Positions 28,085 to 36,879 are shown, numbered from the stretch's first letter. The stretch: 64,000 bases of DNA from Micavibrio sp. (GCA_021604545.1 BQJE01000002.1:310001-374000); one strand, 5' to 3'. Notes: generated by a model from the letters alone, not told the origin. Numbers and translations are program-made.

Positions 28085-29026
28085 CTAACTCCCACCATAT
28101 ACAATATCGGAGTTAATCTGATCTGTTAAGTACGGAGAAAATCCGGCCAATAGAACACTGACAGCAACCAAATCGCGCATTTCAATGTCACGAATAGCAT
28201 TTGCCTGTGTTCCACCATGACGAATGCCCGGATAATCGCACGTAAAGCCATAAAGGTTTTTCATCGCAATTTTGAGCTTATCATGCGGCCACGTTCCCAC
28301 CTCGTCACACATACGCCCCAAACTATTGGTGTTTGGCTGAACTCCTGGACAATTACGGCCCATTGCCTCCAGCAAATTTACTTGCTTTTGAATGGAGGTT
28401 TTTATTCGACCACTTGTAGGCACTTTTCCCAAATCACGAATTGAATCTTCAAACTCATTCATCAAGGCATGCAAACTGGCATCACGATCAGCATAGTGTC
28501 TCAATTCACGGATTAGCCGGGAAAACAGACCGGGTAATGTCGGATGCAGGCTGAATGGGCGGCGGAGATCATAGCGCAGGCTATATTTTTGCAGGAATTT
28601 TTCAACAGAAAGGAAATAGCGATTAGTATAATCATCATCACCGTAGCCAACAATGACCTCATGCGCTTTTTCAAATATCTCAACTGTTTGCAGTTCACCC
28701 TGTAGCTTTTCTTTCATCGCTTTGCGAAAACGTGCATGACCAGTTGCACCACTGCTAACGATTTCTTCGTAAGAGGAGCGCTCAACCTTGTAAGATCCCA
28801 AAGCCAGCTCATAATCATTGCGCGCATCGATATCATCCGCATGCGTTAATTCACCATCATCATTAAGGGCATGCTGGGGGGCAGGCTGTTCCGGTTGCTC
28901 TGGTTCAGGGACAAATTCACGGTAAAGGTCAGGAATAAGATCGTCGCCAAACTCCTCATGCTCGGTCAAAGGCTTCCAGATTTCACGCCATGTTTCCGGC
29001 CATACGCCGATGATCTCTCCCCGCAT
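28085..29026 (-). CDS. Abi-C/HEPN-like protein inside the hsd operon
   Basis: A 313-residue protein lying 2 bp after hsdS and 3 bp before hsdR. The N-terminal third is acidic and proline-rich (EPEQPEQPAPQ). The C-terminal 90 residues (IKTSIQKQVNLLEAMG, LYGFTCDYPGIRHGG, VSVLLAGF) resemble the abortive-infection C-terminal domain, a HEPN-like helical fold. The RHGG segment would be the site of its catalytic His if it is active. It is not a usual type I subunit. A back-up defence triggered when restriction fails is a reasonable but unproven idea. Confidence 0.6.
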   Translation of the reverse strand: MRGEIIGVWPETWREIWKPLTEHEEFGDDLIPDLYREFVPEPEQPEQPAPQHALNDDGELTHADDIDARNDYELALGSYKVERSSYEEIVSSGATGHARFRKAMKEKLQGELQTVEIFEKAHEVIVGYGDDDYTNRYFLSVEKFLQKYSLRYDLRRPFSLHPTLPGLFSRLIRELRHYADRDASLHALMNEFEDSIRDLGKVPTSGRIKTSIQKQVNLLEAMGRNCPGVQPNTNSLGRMCDEVGTWPHDKLKIAMKNLYGFTCDYPGIRHGGTQANAIRDIEMRDLVAVSVLLAGFSPYLTDQINSDIVYGGS

Positions 29027-29028
29027 CG

Positions 29029-30237
29029 CTACAATTCTCCAATAAAGGCACGTTGTTGAAGGGAGAGAAAGAGATTTTCTGCAAGCTCCAGCTGTTCATT
29101 AAATCTGGCTTTCTGTTCTTCGATAGCTTTTAATTTCTTAAGAAACTTTTTCTGCTCCTCAGTCGGAGGGTAAATAATTGGAAATTCTTCCAAATGCTCT
29201 TTATTGATTTGTCGTTTATCAATTCCACCAACACAAACGCTTCTAATATACTCTCGATATTCTGGCGTGGTCATGATGTATAAAATGAATTCCTTCAGCA
29301 CGGCAGGCTTAGGCCTTATGAGATAGACGTGACCATTAACATTGGCGCTATCGTCTTCACCCAAGAACATCGCAGCCCGCCCAAGACTACTATTTTCAGT
29401 ATTAATTCGCCCCGTTTTTGTAATCAATATGTCGCCATTTTTCAGGCTACTTTTCTTCATTTTTTGGTGCGTTGCCTCGTCAATATAAACCACATCATCC
29501 AGCTCTAGCCTATTACGCCAAACATTCTGGCTTCTTAAGAAAACAATGCCGTCATCGACATAGTTTTTACTTCCGCCTTTTGGCGTTGACCCACTTGAAA
29601 TTTTAGTCGTCAAACTATCCAGTTTTTCTACATTCCATTTTCTTTCATTATGAACAGGATCGCCAAACATTTCATGAAAGATAGATGCGGAAAGGTCGTT
29701 AAGGCGAGTGATCGCACGGCGGCGGGACCGGCGCAACGCATCAGCCTGATCCAATATCGCTGCAATTCTCTTTTGTTCACATAAAGGTGGAAGCGGGACT
29801 TCCAATTGCTCCATTTCAGTTTTTCTGATTGAAGGGATAGTTGTTGAATTGGAAAGTGTATAAAAATCTATCGTTTCCAAAAAATAATACAAATAAGAAG
29901 ATGAAATTTTACGAACATTTGGAATAAGGCCCATGACGTTGTTATCAAAAGCCATAGGAGTTTGTGTTATCACACGGTTGTTTTTCCTGATGGCCTCACC
30001 AATTTTAGCAAAAACAATTGTGTTACATGGAAAGATTTTTGCTTTAAGATTTGCAACAATCCCTTCGCTTACATAATTGTTAGCGACAGATATCACCTTA
30101 CCCTCAGATCTTTTTGCCTCTGATATGTCTCCTACCTTAGCAAAGGGAATATCACCAGACGCCTGTCCCTGATATTTTTTGGGAAAACCTGCGCCTGATT
30201 TTATCTCTGAAACTTCACCTAATTTAACATTATTCAT
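29029..30237 (-). CDS. hsdS: type I restriction-modification specificity subunit
   Basis: A 402-residue protein with two target-recognition domains (start near VKLGEVSEIKSG and near VEKLDSLTTKISSGSTPKGG). Each is followed by a conserved coiled-coil spacer (PLPPLCEQKRIAAILDQADAL and PPTEEQKKFLKKLKAIEEQ). This layout recognises a split DNA target and directs HsdM and HsdR. The first spacer ends with ASIFHEMFGDP, a typical linker. Its start overlaps the hsdM stop by 4 bp. Target sequence cannot be predicted from the protein alone. Confidence 0.92.
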   Translation of the reverse strand: MNNVKLGEVSEIKSGAGFPKKYQGQASGDIPFAKVGDISEAKRSEGKVISVANNYVSEGIVANLKAKIFPCNTIVFAKIGEAIRKNNRVITQTPMAFDNNVMGLIPNVRKISSSYLYYFLETIDFYTLSNSTTIPSIRKTEMEQLEVPLPPLCEQKRIAAILDQADALRRSRRRAITRLNDLSASIFHEMFGDPVHNERKWNVEKLDSLTTKISSGSTPKGGSKNYVDDGIVFLRSQNVWRNRLELDDVVYIDEATHQKMKKSSLKNGDILITKTGRINTENSSLGRAAMFLGEDDSANVNGHVYLIRPKPAVLKEFILYIMTTPEYREYIRSVCVGGIDKRQINKEHLEEFPIIYPPTEEQKKFLKKLKAIEEQKARFNEQLELAENLFLSLQQRAFIGEL

Positions 30238-31772
30238 CCCAGCATCTCCTCCAGCGTAGCCATACCTTTGGTGATGTCAGCATCAATATCACGCAATTCA
30301 TTTATAATATTCTGCGGAGAATCGTATTTGATCGCCTCATGCGTAATCTTCTTATAACGGCTGAGAGATAGGTCATATCCGGTTTCAGCGATGTCTTCGC
30401 GTGAGACACAAAAGCTTTGTGAGGTACGCGGACGTTCTAATTCAGAGTTTTCGCGTTCAGCCCAACGCGTTAGCACGTCTGGCAGGTTATTTTTGATATG
30501 ATCGTCGGCGCTTAATGCCTCAATCGGAGATGCTCCTTGTTTTTCTGCTGGCAACAGATCGCCGCGTTTATCATCCAATGATTTTCCATCAGCTTGCACA
30601 TCATAAAACCAAACATTTTCTGTCCCGCCCACGCCTGTTTTGGTAAAAAACAAAATTGCTGTTGTCACGCCCGCATAGGGTTTGAACACGCCAGAAGGTA
30701 GTTTAACCACGGCCTCTAGCTTATGCTCCTCCACCAATTTTTCACGCAAGGATTTGTGCGCTGTAGATGAACCGAACAGAACACCATCCGGAACAACAAC
30801 GGCTGCCCGACCACCTGTTTTCATCAATCGCAGGAAGAGAGCAAGGAACAATAATTCCGTCTTTTTCGTTTTTACAATTTTTTGCAGGTCTTTGGCACAA
30901 CTCTCATAATCCAATGATCCGGCAAAGGGTGGATTGGCAAGAACAAGACTGTATTTGCCAGTATCCTCGTTACTTTCCTCTGCAAGGCTATCTCTAAAGC
31001 TCACATCAGCATTTTCAATGCCGTGCAGGGTCATGTTCATTGCGCCAATCCGCAACATGGTGGGGTCAAAATCAAAACCGTGAAACATGTTGGTGTGGAA
31101 ATGTTTTCGCATTTCTTGATCGCGCAGCATTTCGGGATGGTGTTCGCGCAGATATTCTCCGGCGGCGACCAAAAACCCGCATGTGCCTGAGGCCGGATCA
31201 CAAATTACATCTTTCGGCGTTGGCTGGGTCATCTCCACCATCAGCTGGATAATATGGCGCGGTGTGCGGAATTGGCCATTTTTACCCGCGCTGGCGATCA
31301 TACCCAACATATATTCATAAACATCGCCCTTGGTATCGCGGTCATCCATGGGGATTTTATCGAGCTTATCAACTACCTTGGCGAGCAGCGCCGGGTTAGA
31401 AAACCCAAGGCGGGCATCTTTCATATGTTTCCCGTAACTGGAGCCCTCGACGCCCAGATTACGCAGGAATGGAAAGACATGCTCATCCACCACCGTCATC
31501 ATCTCTCCCGGCTCACGATTTTTGAACCATGACCATCGCATATGTTCATACGGCAAACCTTTTTCATCATTGCCTTCGGGGAAGATCTGGCGCTCCATTG
31601 GTGTTTTTAAGCGTTGGCTTTTGCGCTCTTCCAATGTGTGCAGATCATCCAGCCGCTTGATGAAGAGCAGATAGGTCATTTGTTCCATCACCGTCAGCGG
31701 GTTGGCTACGCCGCCAGACCAGAAGTCATTCCAAATACTGTCAATTCTGCTTTTGATTTCACCGGTCATCAT
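30234..31772 (-). CDS. hsdM: type I restriction-modification methyltransferase subunit
   Basis: A 512-residue N6-adenine methyltransferase. The helical HsdM N-terminal domain precedes the SAM motif DPASGTCGFLVAA near residue 195 and the catalytic NPPF near residue 282. Full length matches the family. The start overlaps the WYL regulator stop as TAATG, so the regulator and hsdM are coupled. An ATG three bases downstream is an alternative. With HsdS it methylates host DNA, and with HsdR it forms the restriction complex. Confidence 0.94.
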   Translation of the reverse strand: MMTGEIKSRIDSIWNDFWSGGVANPLTVMEQMTYLLFIKRLDDLHTLEERKSQRLKTPMERQIFPEGNDEKGLPYEHMRWSWFKNREPGEMMTVVDEHVFPFLRNLGVEGSSYGKHMKDARLGFSNPALLAKVVDKLDKIPMDDRDTKGDVYEYMLGMIASAGKNGQFRTPRHIIQLMVEMTQPTPKDVICDPASGTCGFLVAAGEYLREHHPEMLRDQEMRKHFHTNMFHGFDFDPTMLRIGAMNMTLHGIENADVSFRDSLAEESNEDTGKYSLVLANPPFAGSLDYESCAKDLQKIVKTKKTELLFLALFLRLMKTGGRAAVVVPDGVLFGSSTAHKSLREKLVEEHKLEAVVKLPSGVFKPYAGVTTAILFFTKTGVGGTENVWFYDVQADGKSLDDKRGDLLPAEKQGASPIEALSADDHIKNNLPDVLTRWAERENSELERPRTSQSFCVSREDIAETGYDLSLSRYKKITHEAIKYDSPQNIINELRDIDADITKGMATLEEMLG

Positions 31773-32665
31773 TATGCTGCTTCTTTCTTTTGGTTTGCAT
31801 TATCCAAAGCTTTGCGTGTTGCTGCCTTATTCGCAACCACAATATGCTGTTCTCGTGACGGTAATTCTTCGCCATCGCAATCTTGATGGAGGCCAAGGCG
31901 GCGCAGGTAATAATAGAGAAGAGCCAAACGGATATTCATGTTCAGATGCATATCCGTCATATCGTAATCAATCGCAACAGCTTTGGCCTGGCTATCGGTT
32001 AGCTTGGGATGGGGCTTTAAGGTCAATGTAAAATAAGTATTCCAAACCTCATCGGGTTCCACTGGCTCTTGCCTCTCTACAATTTTTCCGGTTTCTTGAA
32101 TGCGCGACAATAAGAAATCTTTATATATATGGCCCTTGTGACAGAACGCTCTTGCGTGCCAGCGCATACCGTCAAAAGCAAAGGCGTGTGGGGAGATTGT
32201 TCGCCAGGCGGGTTCTTCACTGCTCATTGATTGGTAGCAAATTTCTAAGGTTGTTTGTTCTTTTATGCTGTCGGACACAATACGCAAGATATTGGGATCA
32301 ATGTTCCGTTTTGGCATCTGAACAATATCATGATCCGGCTCATAAGATAGCCAGGGAACCGGATTGGACTTCAGCGCTAACATGTCATCGCGCAGCTGCC
32401 GGAAATAACTATCGGCGTCAGGCGTGATAAAAGCGGTTTTGAACGAATCGCTTGAGAAATATTTCTTTACCCGATGGTTGTAATTGAGGTTTTTGGGCGC
32501 CACTTCCTGGTATTTGGACAGGTCGTTTGAGGCTTGAGGCACAGAAACTCCAAATTGTTCCATGATATCGGAACGATTAATCTGACCCTCCCAAAAGAGG
32601 CGGAAATCAATGAATTCTAGTCTTTTTTCAACACTCCAGCGTTGTTCTTTCCTTTTAGATGGCAT
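31772..32665 (-). CDS. WYL-domain transcription regulator (BrxR/CapW-like)
   Basis: A 297-residue regulator. A winged helix lies at residues 10-70 (RLEFIDFRLFWEGQINRSDI, VSVPQASNDLSKY), followed by a WYL domain (EICYQSMSSEEPAWRTISPHAF, then MRWHARAFCH) and a C-terminal WCX-like dimer region. The size and order match BrxR and CapW, which repress phage-defence operons. The start at 32665 is chosen from AAGGAG eight bases upstream. It heads the restriction operon and is divergent from CBASS, and a 20-bp inverted repeat lies between. The ligand is unknown. Confidence 0.82.
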   Translation of the reverse strand: MPSKRKEQRWSVEKRLEFIDFRLFWEGQINRSDIMEQFGVSVPQASNDLSKYQEVAPKNLNYNHRVKKYFSSDSFKTAFITPDADSYFRQLRDDMLALKSNPVPWLSYEPDHDIVQMPKRNIDPNILRIVSDSIKEQTTLEICYQSMSSEEPAWRTISPHAFAFDGMRWHARAFCHKGHIYKDFLLSRIQETGKIVERQEPVEPDEVWNTYFTLTLKPHPKLTDSQAKAVAIDYDMTDMHLNMNIRLALLYYYLRRLGLHQDCDGEELPSREQHIVVANKAATRKALDNANQKKEAA

Positions 32666-32684
32666 TTTTACTCCTTGCATGTCC

Positions 32685-32740
32685 GAATAAAAACTATTCG
32701 AACCGTTGACTCATCATTAGGGTTCGTATAGTTTTTATAC
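32685..32740. promoter_or_regulatory. 20-bp inverted repeat, probable WYL-regulator operator
   Basis: The arms 32685-32704 and 32721-32740 match as an inverted repeat at 18 of 20 positions, with a 16-bp spacer. They carry the GGTTCG(A/T)ATAGTTTTTAT core. They lie midway between the WYL regulator start (32665) and the CBASS start (32823) and overlap promoter-like TTGACT and TATACT sequences. BrxR/CapW dimers bind long inverted repeats of this type, so repression of both operons from this site is the natural inference. Confidence 0.65.
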
Positions 32741-32822
32741 TAATTGAAAGAATCAGTCAATGACTTCTCCCACTTAGGGGCGCAATGAGTTGGCTCAACA
32801 ACGGTAAAACACGGAGCTTATT

Positions 32823-33770
32823 ATGCCGCTAACAAACACAGAAATACGTTTTTATGATAGTAATATCCTGCGTCTTCCCGCGGATAAACGTAAAGAATAT
32901 CATGCCCAGGTTGATAAGCTGATTTCAGCCTTGGACAAAAACCTTAAGGATCAGACTGACATTAAGATTACTAAAGTTGTAAAGGCAGGCTCTTTTGCTA
33001 AACACACAATCCTAAGAAAAACAAATGAGGATCCTGTAGATGTTGACGTTGTCTTTTACATTTCAGGGCGTAATGTCGACCATGAGACCTTCTCCTCATT
33101 GAGTGAAACAATCCATGATCTACTTATAAAAATTTATCCCACCAAAGAAGTGGAGGACTTTACCATTCAACGTAAAGCCGCAACAGTTGAATTCAAAGCG
33201 TCAGGATTGAGTGTTGATATTGTTCCGGTTATCGAAGATCCATCAAGATCAGGATATGGTTGGCAGTTTGATAAGGATGGGTCGAGGATGGAAACATGTG
33301 CGCCCTGCCAAATTCAGTTTGTTCGCGATCGAAAAGATAAGGACTCTGACTTTCGTACGTTAGTGCGACTAGCAAAAAAATGGAGAAACTATTCCGGCCT
33401 TAAGCCATTGAAATCTTTTGTAATAGAGTTAATCATGGCTCATCTTTTGGACACTCAAGGTTCAGATGGAACTATCGAACAAAAATTTCGACGATTTCTG
33501 CTTTATATCGCTGATTCCGAGTTGAAAGAGACTATACAATTTTCAGAAAACATACCGCCTTTCAAAACATTTTCAGACCCGGTTGTCATCTTAGATCCCG
33601 TCTCAAGCGAGAATAATGTTGCAAGCCGTATAACGGAAGATGAACGTACCGAAATTGTTGAGGTCGCTCATGATGCTTGGGAGGCAGCACATTTTGCATC
33701 GGCAGAAAATGATTTGGAAATTTGGAAAGAATTATTTGGCGGCAGATTTAAAGTGGAGGAGGCAGCATGA
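32823..33770 (+). CDS. CBASS cyclic-oligonucleotide synthase (CD-NTase)
   Basis: A 315-residue nucleotidyltransferase of the cGAS/DncV-like superfamily. The GS motif is at residues 56-57, the metal pair DVD at 73-75 and the third Asp at 132 (VDIVPV). All three catalytic acids are kept, so it should be active. It makes a cyclic di- or trinucleotide second messenger on phage infection; the product cannot be read from sequence. Coupling to HORMA and TRIP13-like genes places it in type III CBASS, probably clade C or D. AGCTTATT rather than a strong ribosome site precedes the start. It overlaps the next gene by 4 bp. Confidence 0.9.
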   Translation: MPLTNTEIRFYDSNILRLPADKRKEYHAQVDKLISALDKNLKDQTDIKITKVVKAGSFAKHTILRKTNEDPVDVDVVFYISGRNVDHETFSSLSETIHDLLIKIYPTKEVEDFTIQRKAATVEFKASGLSVDIVPVIEDPSRSGYGWQFDKDGSRMETCAPCQIQFVRDRKDKDSDFRTLVRLAKKWRNYSGLKPLKSFVIELIMAHLLDTQGSDGTIEQKFRRFLLYIADSELKETIQFSENIPPFKTFSDPVVILDPVSSENNVASRITEDERTEIVEVAHDAWEAAHFASAENDLEIWKELFGGRFKVEEAA

Positions 33771-34267
33771 CTTTCACAAATACAAATACAAAATCGACCA
33801 CATATTCTGTTGCTGATGTGCAGGCAGTAATGCGACGACTTACAGCTGATCTTCTTATGATTGCACAAAGCACCGGCAGCATTACGGAAGAAAAAGCTAA
33901 GAATTATAGCCATGATATAGAAATTCTTGCTACTGCCGGACACCTTAAAAAGGTTGACGTAACATTAATGAGCGGGGTAGTCGAAATCCGAGCAGCTACT
34001 TATGAGACAAGCACCGAAGCAGGTGACCTTATCTCTAGTCGTCCAGGTGGCGTAAGATGGCCTCGCATGGCAAATTCGGAGCTTCGAGTTGTACTTTTTT
34101 ACAATGACACTTACACCGATGATGTTCGAGAAAAAATGAGAAAAAACCTTATGATTTCTTGGAGCCCTACATCTGCTGACACCAGTCATGGATTCCTTTC
34201 ACAGTCAGGTGATCGTAACTATGCTAGTAACGCTTATGGCATAAAACGTAAGGATTATGGATCATGA
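33767..34267 (+). CDS. cap7: CBASS HORMA-domain protein (Cap7-like)
   Basis: A 166-residue protein, close in size to bacterial HORMA proteins of CBASS. The N-terminal helices (VADVQAVMRRLTADLLMIA, EEKAKNYSHDIEILAT) and the beta strands after them fit the HORMA core. The C-terminal 40 residues may form the mobile safety belt. In type III CBASS, HORMA binds a phage peptide, closes and activates the CD-NTase. It is coupled on both sides by 4-bp ATGA overlaps. Only one HORMA gene is present. The gene is assigned by sequence pattern and by its position between synthase and TRIP13-like gene. Confidence 0.82.
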   Translation: MTFTNTNTKSTTYSVADVQAVMRRLTADLLMIAQSTGSITEEKAKNYSHDIEILATAGHLKKVDVTLMSGVVEIRAATYETSTEAGDLISSRPGGVRWPRMANSELRVVLFYNDTYTDDVREKMRKNLMISWSPTSADTSHGFLSQSGDRNYASNAYGIKRKDYGS

Positions 34268-35160
34268 CACAGCCAAGCATATTTGATACTGAGATTGTCC
34301 TGCCAGATTCTCACTTAAGTAAAAAGCAAAGCACCCTTTTGGGGTTTGATGCTCGTTACATACAAGTTCAAGATCAACTTCGATTACTTTTGAATATTGG
34401 AGAGCTTAGTGCATGGAATTCCAAGCATCATAAGGGGAGGCTCGCTTTGTGTGACCTGGTGACGGAACAATATCCGTTGATCATTTTTTATGGAGATGTG
34501 GGAACTGGAAAAACCGCAACTGCAGAATGTATGGCTAATCGGATTATTGCAGATGGAAAAACGGAAGATTCCTTGCTTTTCAAGCTTAGTAACCGGGTGC
34601 GGGGGACTGGTAAAGTCGGGGAAATGGGTACATTGATCACTGATGCATTTCAAAAAGTCATACAATCTGTGGGAAAGCATCGCCAGGCCGTCTTAATTAT
34701 TGATGAAGGCGATTCTTTAGCCGCGTCTCGCTCCCAAGACCACAGTCATCACGAGGATAAGGTTGCCGTTAATACGCTTATTCAGGGAATTGATGATTTG
34801 CGGCGTTTTGGTGGAAGAATTGTTGTATTTTTATGCACGAACAGATTGTCCGCCCTCGACCCTGCATTACGTCGCCGTGCCGCAATTGTTCAAGAATTTG
34901 CAAGGCCCACAGCTGCCGAACGTGAAGCTCTTTTTAAACAAGACCTAGCTGGCATGACCATCACGCCGACACAGTTGAAACAACTTGTTGATGTTACAGG
35001 AGAGATAGGCCAGCAACCCGCCTGGACTTATTCAGATGTTCGTACGAGGCTCTATCCTGCAGCACTTGCATTAGCATTTCCCAACCATGCGCTTCAATTT
35101 GATCATCTGCTTAAAGTTGCAAAAACAACGCTTCCATCGCCTGTTATGGAGGACAAATAA
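34264..35160 (+). CDS. cap6: CBASS TRIP13-like AAA+ ATPase (Cap6-like)
   Basis: A 298-residue AAA+ ATPase. Walker A GDVGTGKT spans residues 77-84, Walker B LIIDEGD ends near 150, and sensor 1 CTNR and RRRAAI follow. TRIP13/Pch2-like proteins open closed HORMA and so switch the synthase off when no phage is present. The gene overlaps the HORMA gene by 4 bp and the effector gene by 1 bp. All catalytic motifs are present, so an intact regulatory loop is expected. Confidence 0.88.
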   Translation: MTQPSIFDTEIVLPDSHLSKKQSTLLGFDARYIQVQDQLRLLLNIGELSAWNSKHHKGRLALCDLVTEQYPLIIFYGDVGTGKTATAECMANRIIADGKTEDSLLFKLSNRVRGTGKVGEMGTLITDAFQKVIQSVGKHRQAVLIIDEGDSLAASRSQDHSHHEDKVAVNTLIQGIDDLRRFGGRIVVFLCTNRLSALDPALRRRAAIVQEFARPTAAEREALFKQDLAGMTITPTQLKQLVDVTGEIGQQPAWTYSDVRTRLYPAALALAFPNHALQFDHLLKVAKTTLPSPVMEDK

Positions 35161-36323
35161 TGCAAAGCCCACTGTTTGGCCGGCGAATTCACATTACAGG
35201 GAGCATTGATAAAGACTCTGGTGTCGCATCTGCTGAGAGCGTCGAAGCTGCGCGTGAATTTATTACCGAACTTGTGAAACAGCTCATGCAAAAAGGTGCC
35301 ACTTTTGTGGTTCCTGTCGACGCAGAGCCATTAAGAGAGAGCGATAACCTCCCTAAATGTTTTGATTGGTTGGTGTGGGAAACAATAAATAGCAATCTAG
35401 CGAAGAGACCTAGTGGAGCCCCTATGCCGCTGGCTATGGCTGTCCAACATCATAAAACCGAGGAGCAAATTCCCGAGAAATTTCATGATCTATGGGATGA
35501 TCTGAGGGGATCAGACTTTGTAAAAATTGAAAATGCTGCTGAGTGGAACATGGCGAGCAAAAGAATGGAAGCGCAAGCCCGTTGGGGAGATATCCTGATA
35601 GCCGTCGGTGGAGATGAAGGTGTTCTCTATCTTGCAAATCTTTACCATGAGGCAGGAAAACCTGTCATACCCCTAAATTTAGCCTTATGCGAGCAGGGTA
35701 AGGGTGCAAGAAAGCTTTTCAGTTACGGGCTTAATAGCGGCGTTACTAAACGACTTTTCAATACTGGTGGAGCTAAAGATGCACATACCTGGCTGAATCT
35801 AATAAACTTTCCCAAAAGAAAACCAACTTCAGAGGGCGCTCCTATTCTTATTGATTTGTTAGAATCATTAAATCGTCCAAAAGCATTTGCTGTTAGACTT
35901 TTAAATCCCGAACATCCTGATTTTGTTGATGTCCAAAACTTTTTTGAAACCGTTGTTGAGCCAGTAGTTTCTGAGGAATTGGGCTATGACTTAGTGACCA
36001 TTGATGCTGACCATGTCTACGAAAATGCCTCGGTTGTACAAGAGATTTTTGGAAATTTACATAGAAGCAGTATCGTTATCGCAGATATTACCGGCATGCG
36101 CCCAAACTGTTTTATTGAACTCGGCTATGCCTTAGGTCGAAATATACCGACAGCGCTTACTGCAAAAAACGGCACGGAGCACCCGTTTGATGTTAGTGTG
36201 TTTTCTGGACACCACTGGAAGACAGGCGGAGTAGCCAGTGATAAACAAAAAAACTTTAGAAGACACTGGGAAGCTATAAAAAATCGGTCACCATTGGTGC
36301 CTACGGAGCTATTAATGCCATGA
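35160..36323 (+). CDS. putative CBASS effector: SLOG-like domain plus nucleoside-deoxyribosyltransferase-like domain
   Basis: A 387-residue protein in the effector position. Residues 7-200 look like a SLOG/LOG-type Rossmann domain (HITGSIDK, WGDILIAVGGDEGV, AGKPVIPLN). Residues 240-355 look like a nucleoside 2-deoxyribosyltransferase or TIR-like fold: VIADITG (Asp 309), PNCFIELGYALG with Glu 320 at the position of the family's catalytic Glu, then the TAKN loop. I infer that one domain senses the cyclic nucleotide and the other cuts a glycosidic bond in NAD or a nucleotide. This pairing is not among the common CBASS effectors I can recall. No membrane segment is visible. It is coupled to the exonuclease gene by 4 bp. 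Confidence 0.65.
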   Translation: MQSPLFGRRIHITGSIDKDSGVASAESVEAAREFITELVKQLMQKGATFVVPVDAEPLRESDNLPKCFDWLVWETINSNLAKRPSGAPMPLAMAVQHHKTEEQIPEKFHDLWDDLRGSDFVKIENAAEWNMASKRMEAQARWGDILIAVGGDEGVLYLANLYHEAGKPVIPLNLALCEQGKGARKLFSYGLNSGVTKRLFNTGGAKDAHTWLNLINFPKRKPTSEGAPILIDLLESLNRPKAFAVRLLNPEHPDFVDVQNFFETVVEPVVSEELGYDLVTIDADHVYENASVVQEIFGNLHRSSIVIADITGMRPNCFIELGYALGRNIPTALTAKNGTEHPFDVSVFSGHHWKTGGVASDKQKNFRRHWEAIKNRSPLVPTELLMP

Positions 36324-36868
36324 GAAATACCAACGAAATTTTTATTTCTGTAGATATTGAAGCCTCTGGGCCGATTCCTGGCGAATTTAGCATGCTTTCG
36401 ATTGGCGCCTGTAGAGTAGATAACTGGGACGAAACTTTTGAATGTGAATTAAAGCCCGTCAATGCCAATTACGATCCAGCCGCGATGGAAGCAACAGGGC
36501 TAAAACTTAAAGATTTTGAAAAAGCCGGCTTGCCCCCGACAGAAGGGATGGAGCTTTTTGTCGATTGGTTGGAGAAGCAAGAAGAAGGCGGTGGAAAACT
36601 TGTTTTTGTAGGCTTTAATGCTCCATTTGATTGGTCATTTATTAATTACTATTTCCTAAAGTATATTAACAAAAACCCGTTTGGATTTAGCGCTCTTGAT
36701 ATTAAGGCTTACTATATGGGAATAACTGGATGTCAATGGTCAGAAACATCTTCTAGTCAGATTGCTGAAAAAGTAAATCCTGAAAAAGAAGGTGATCACA
36801 ACCCTCTTCATGATGCATTATATCAAGCAGAGTTATTCACTCTTATTCATAAGTTAAATTCAAAATAA
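36320..36868 (+). CDS. DEDDh-type 3'-5' exonuclease, CBASS accessory
   Basis: A 182-residue DnaQ-like exonuclease. Asp12 and Glu14 are in VDIEASG, Asp104 is in NAPFDWSF, and His160/Asp165 are in HNPLHDA, so all five DEDDh residues are kept. It overlaps the effector gene by ATGA and ends the operon. Exonucleases of this kind have been catalogued as accessories of HORMA/TRIP13 CBASS. It may trim the second messenger or degrade nucleic acid; which of these is unknown. It is probably cytosolic. Confidence 0.82.
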   Translation: MRNTNEIFISVDIEASGPIPGEFSMLSIGACRVDNWDETFECELKPVNANYDPAAMEATGLKLKDFEKAGLPPTEGMELFVDWLEKQEEGGGKLVFVGFNAPFDWSFINYYFLKYINKNPFGFSALDIKAYYMGITGCQWSETSSSQIAEKVNPEKEGDHNPLHDALYQAELFTLIHKLNSK

Positions 36869-36879
36869 GAAATTACAGC

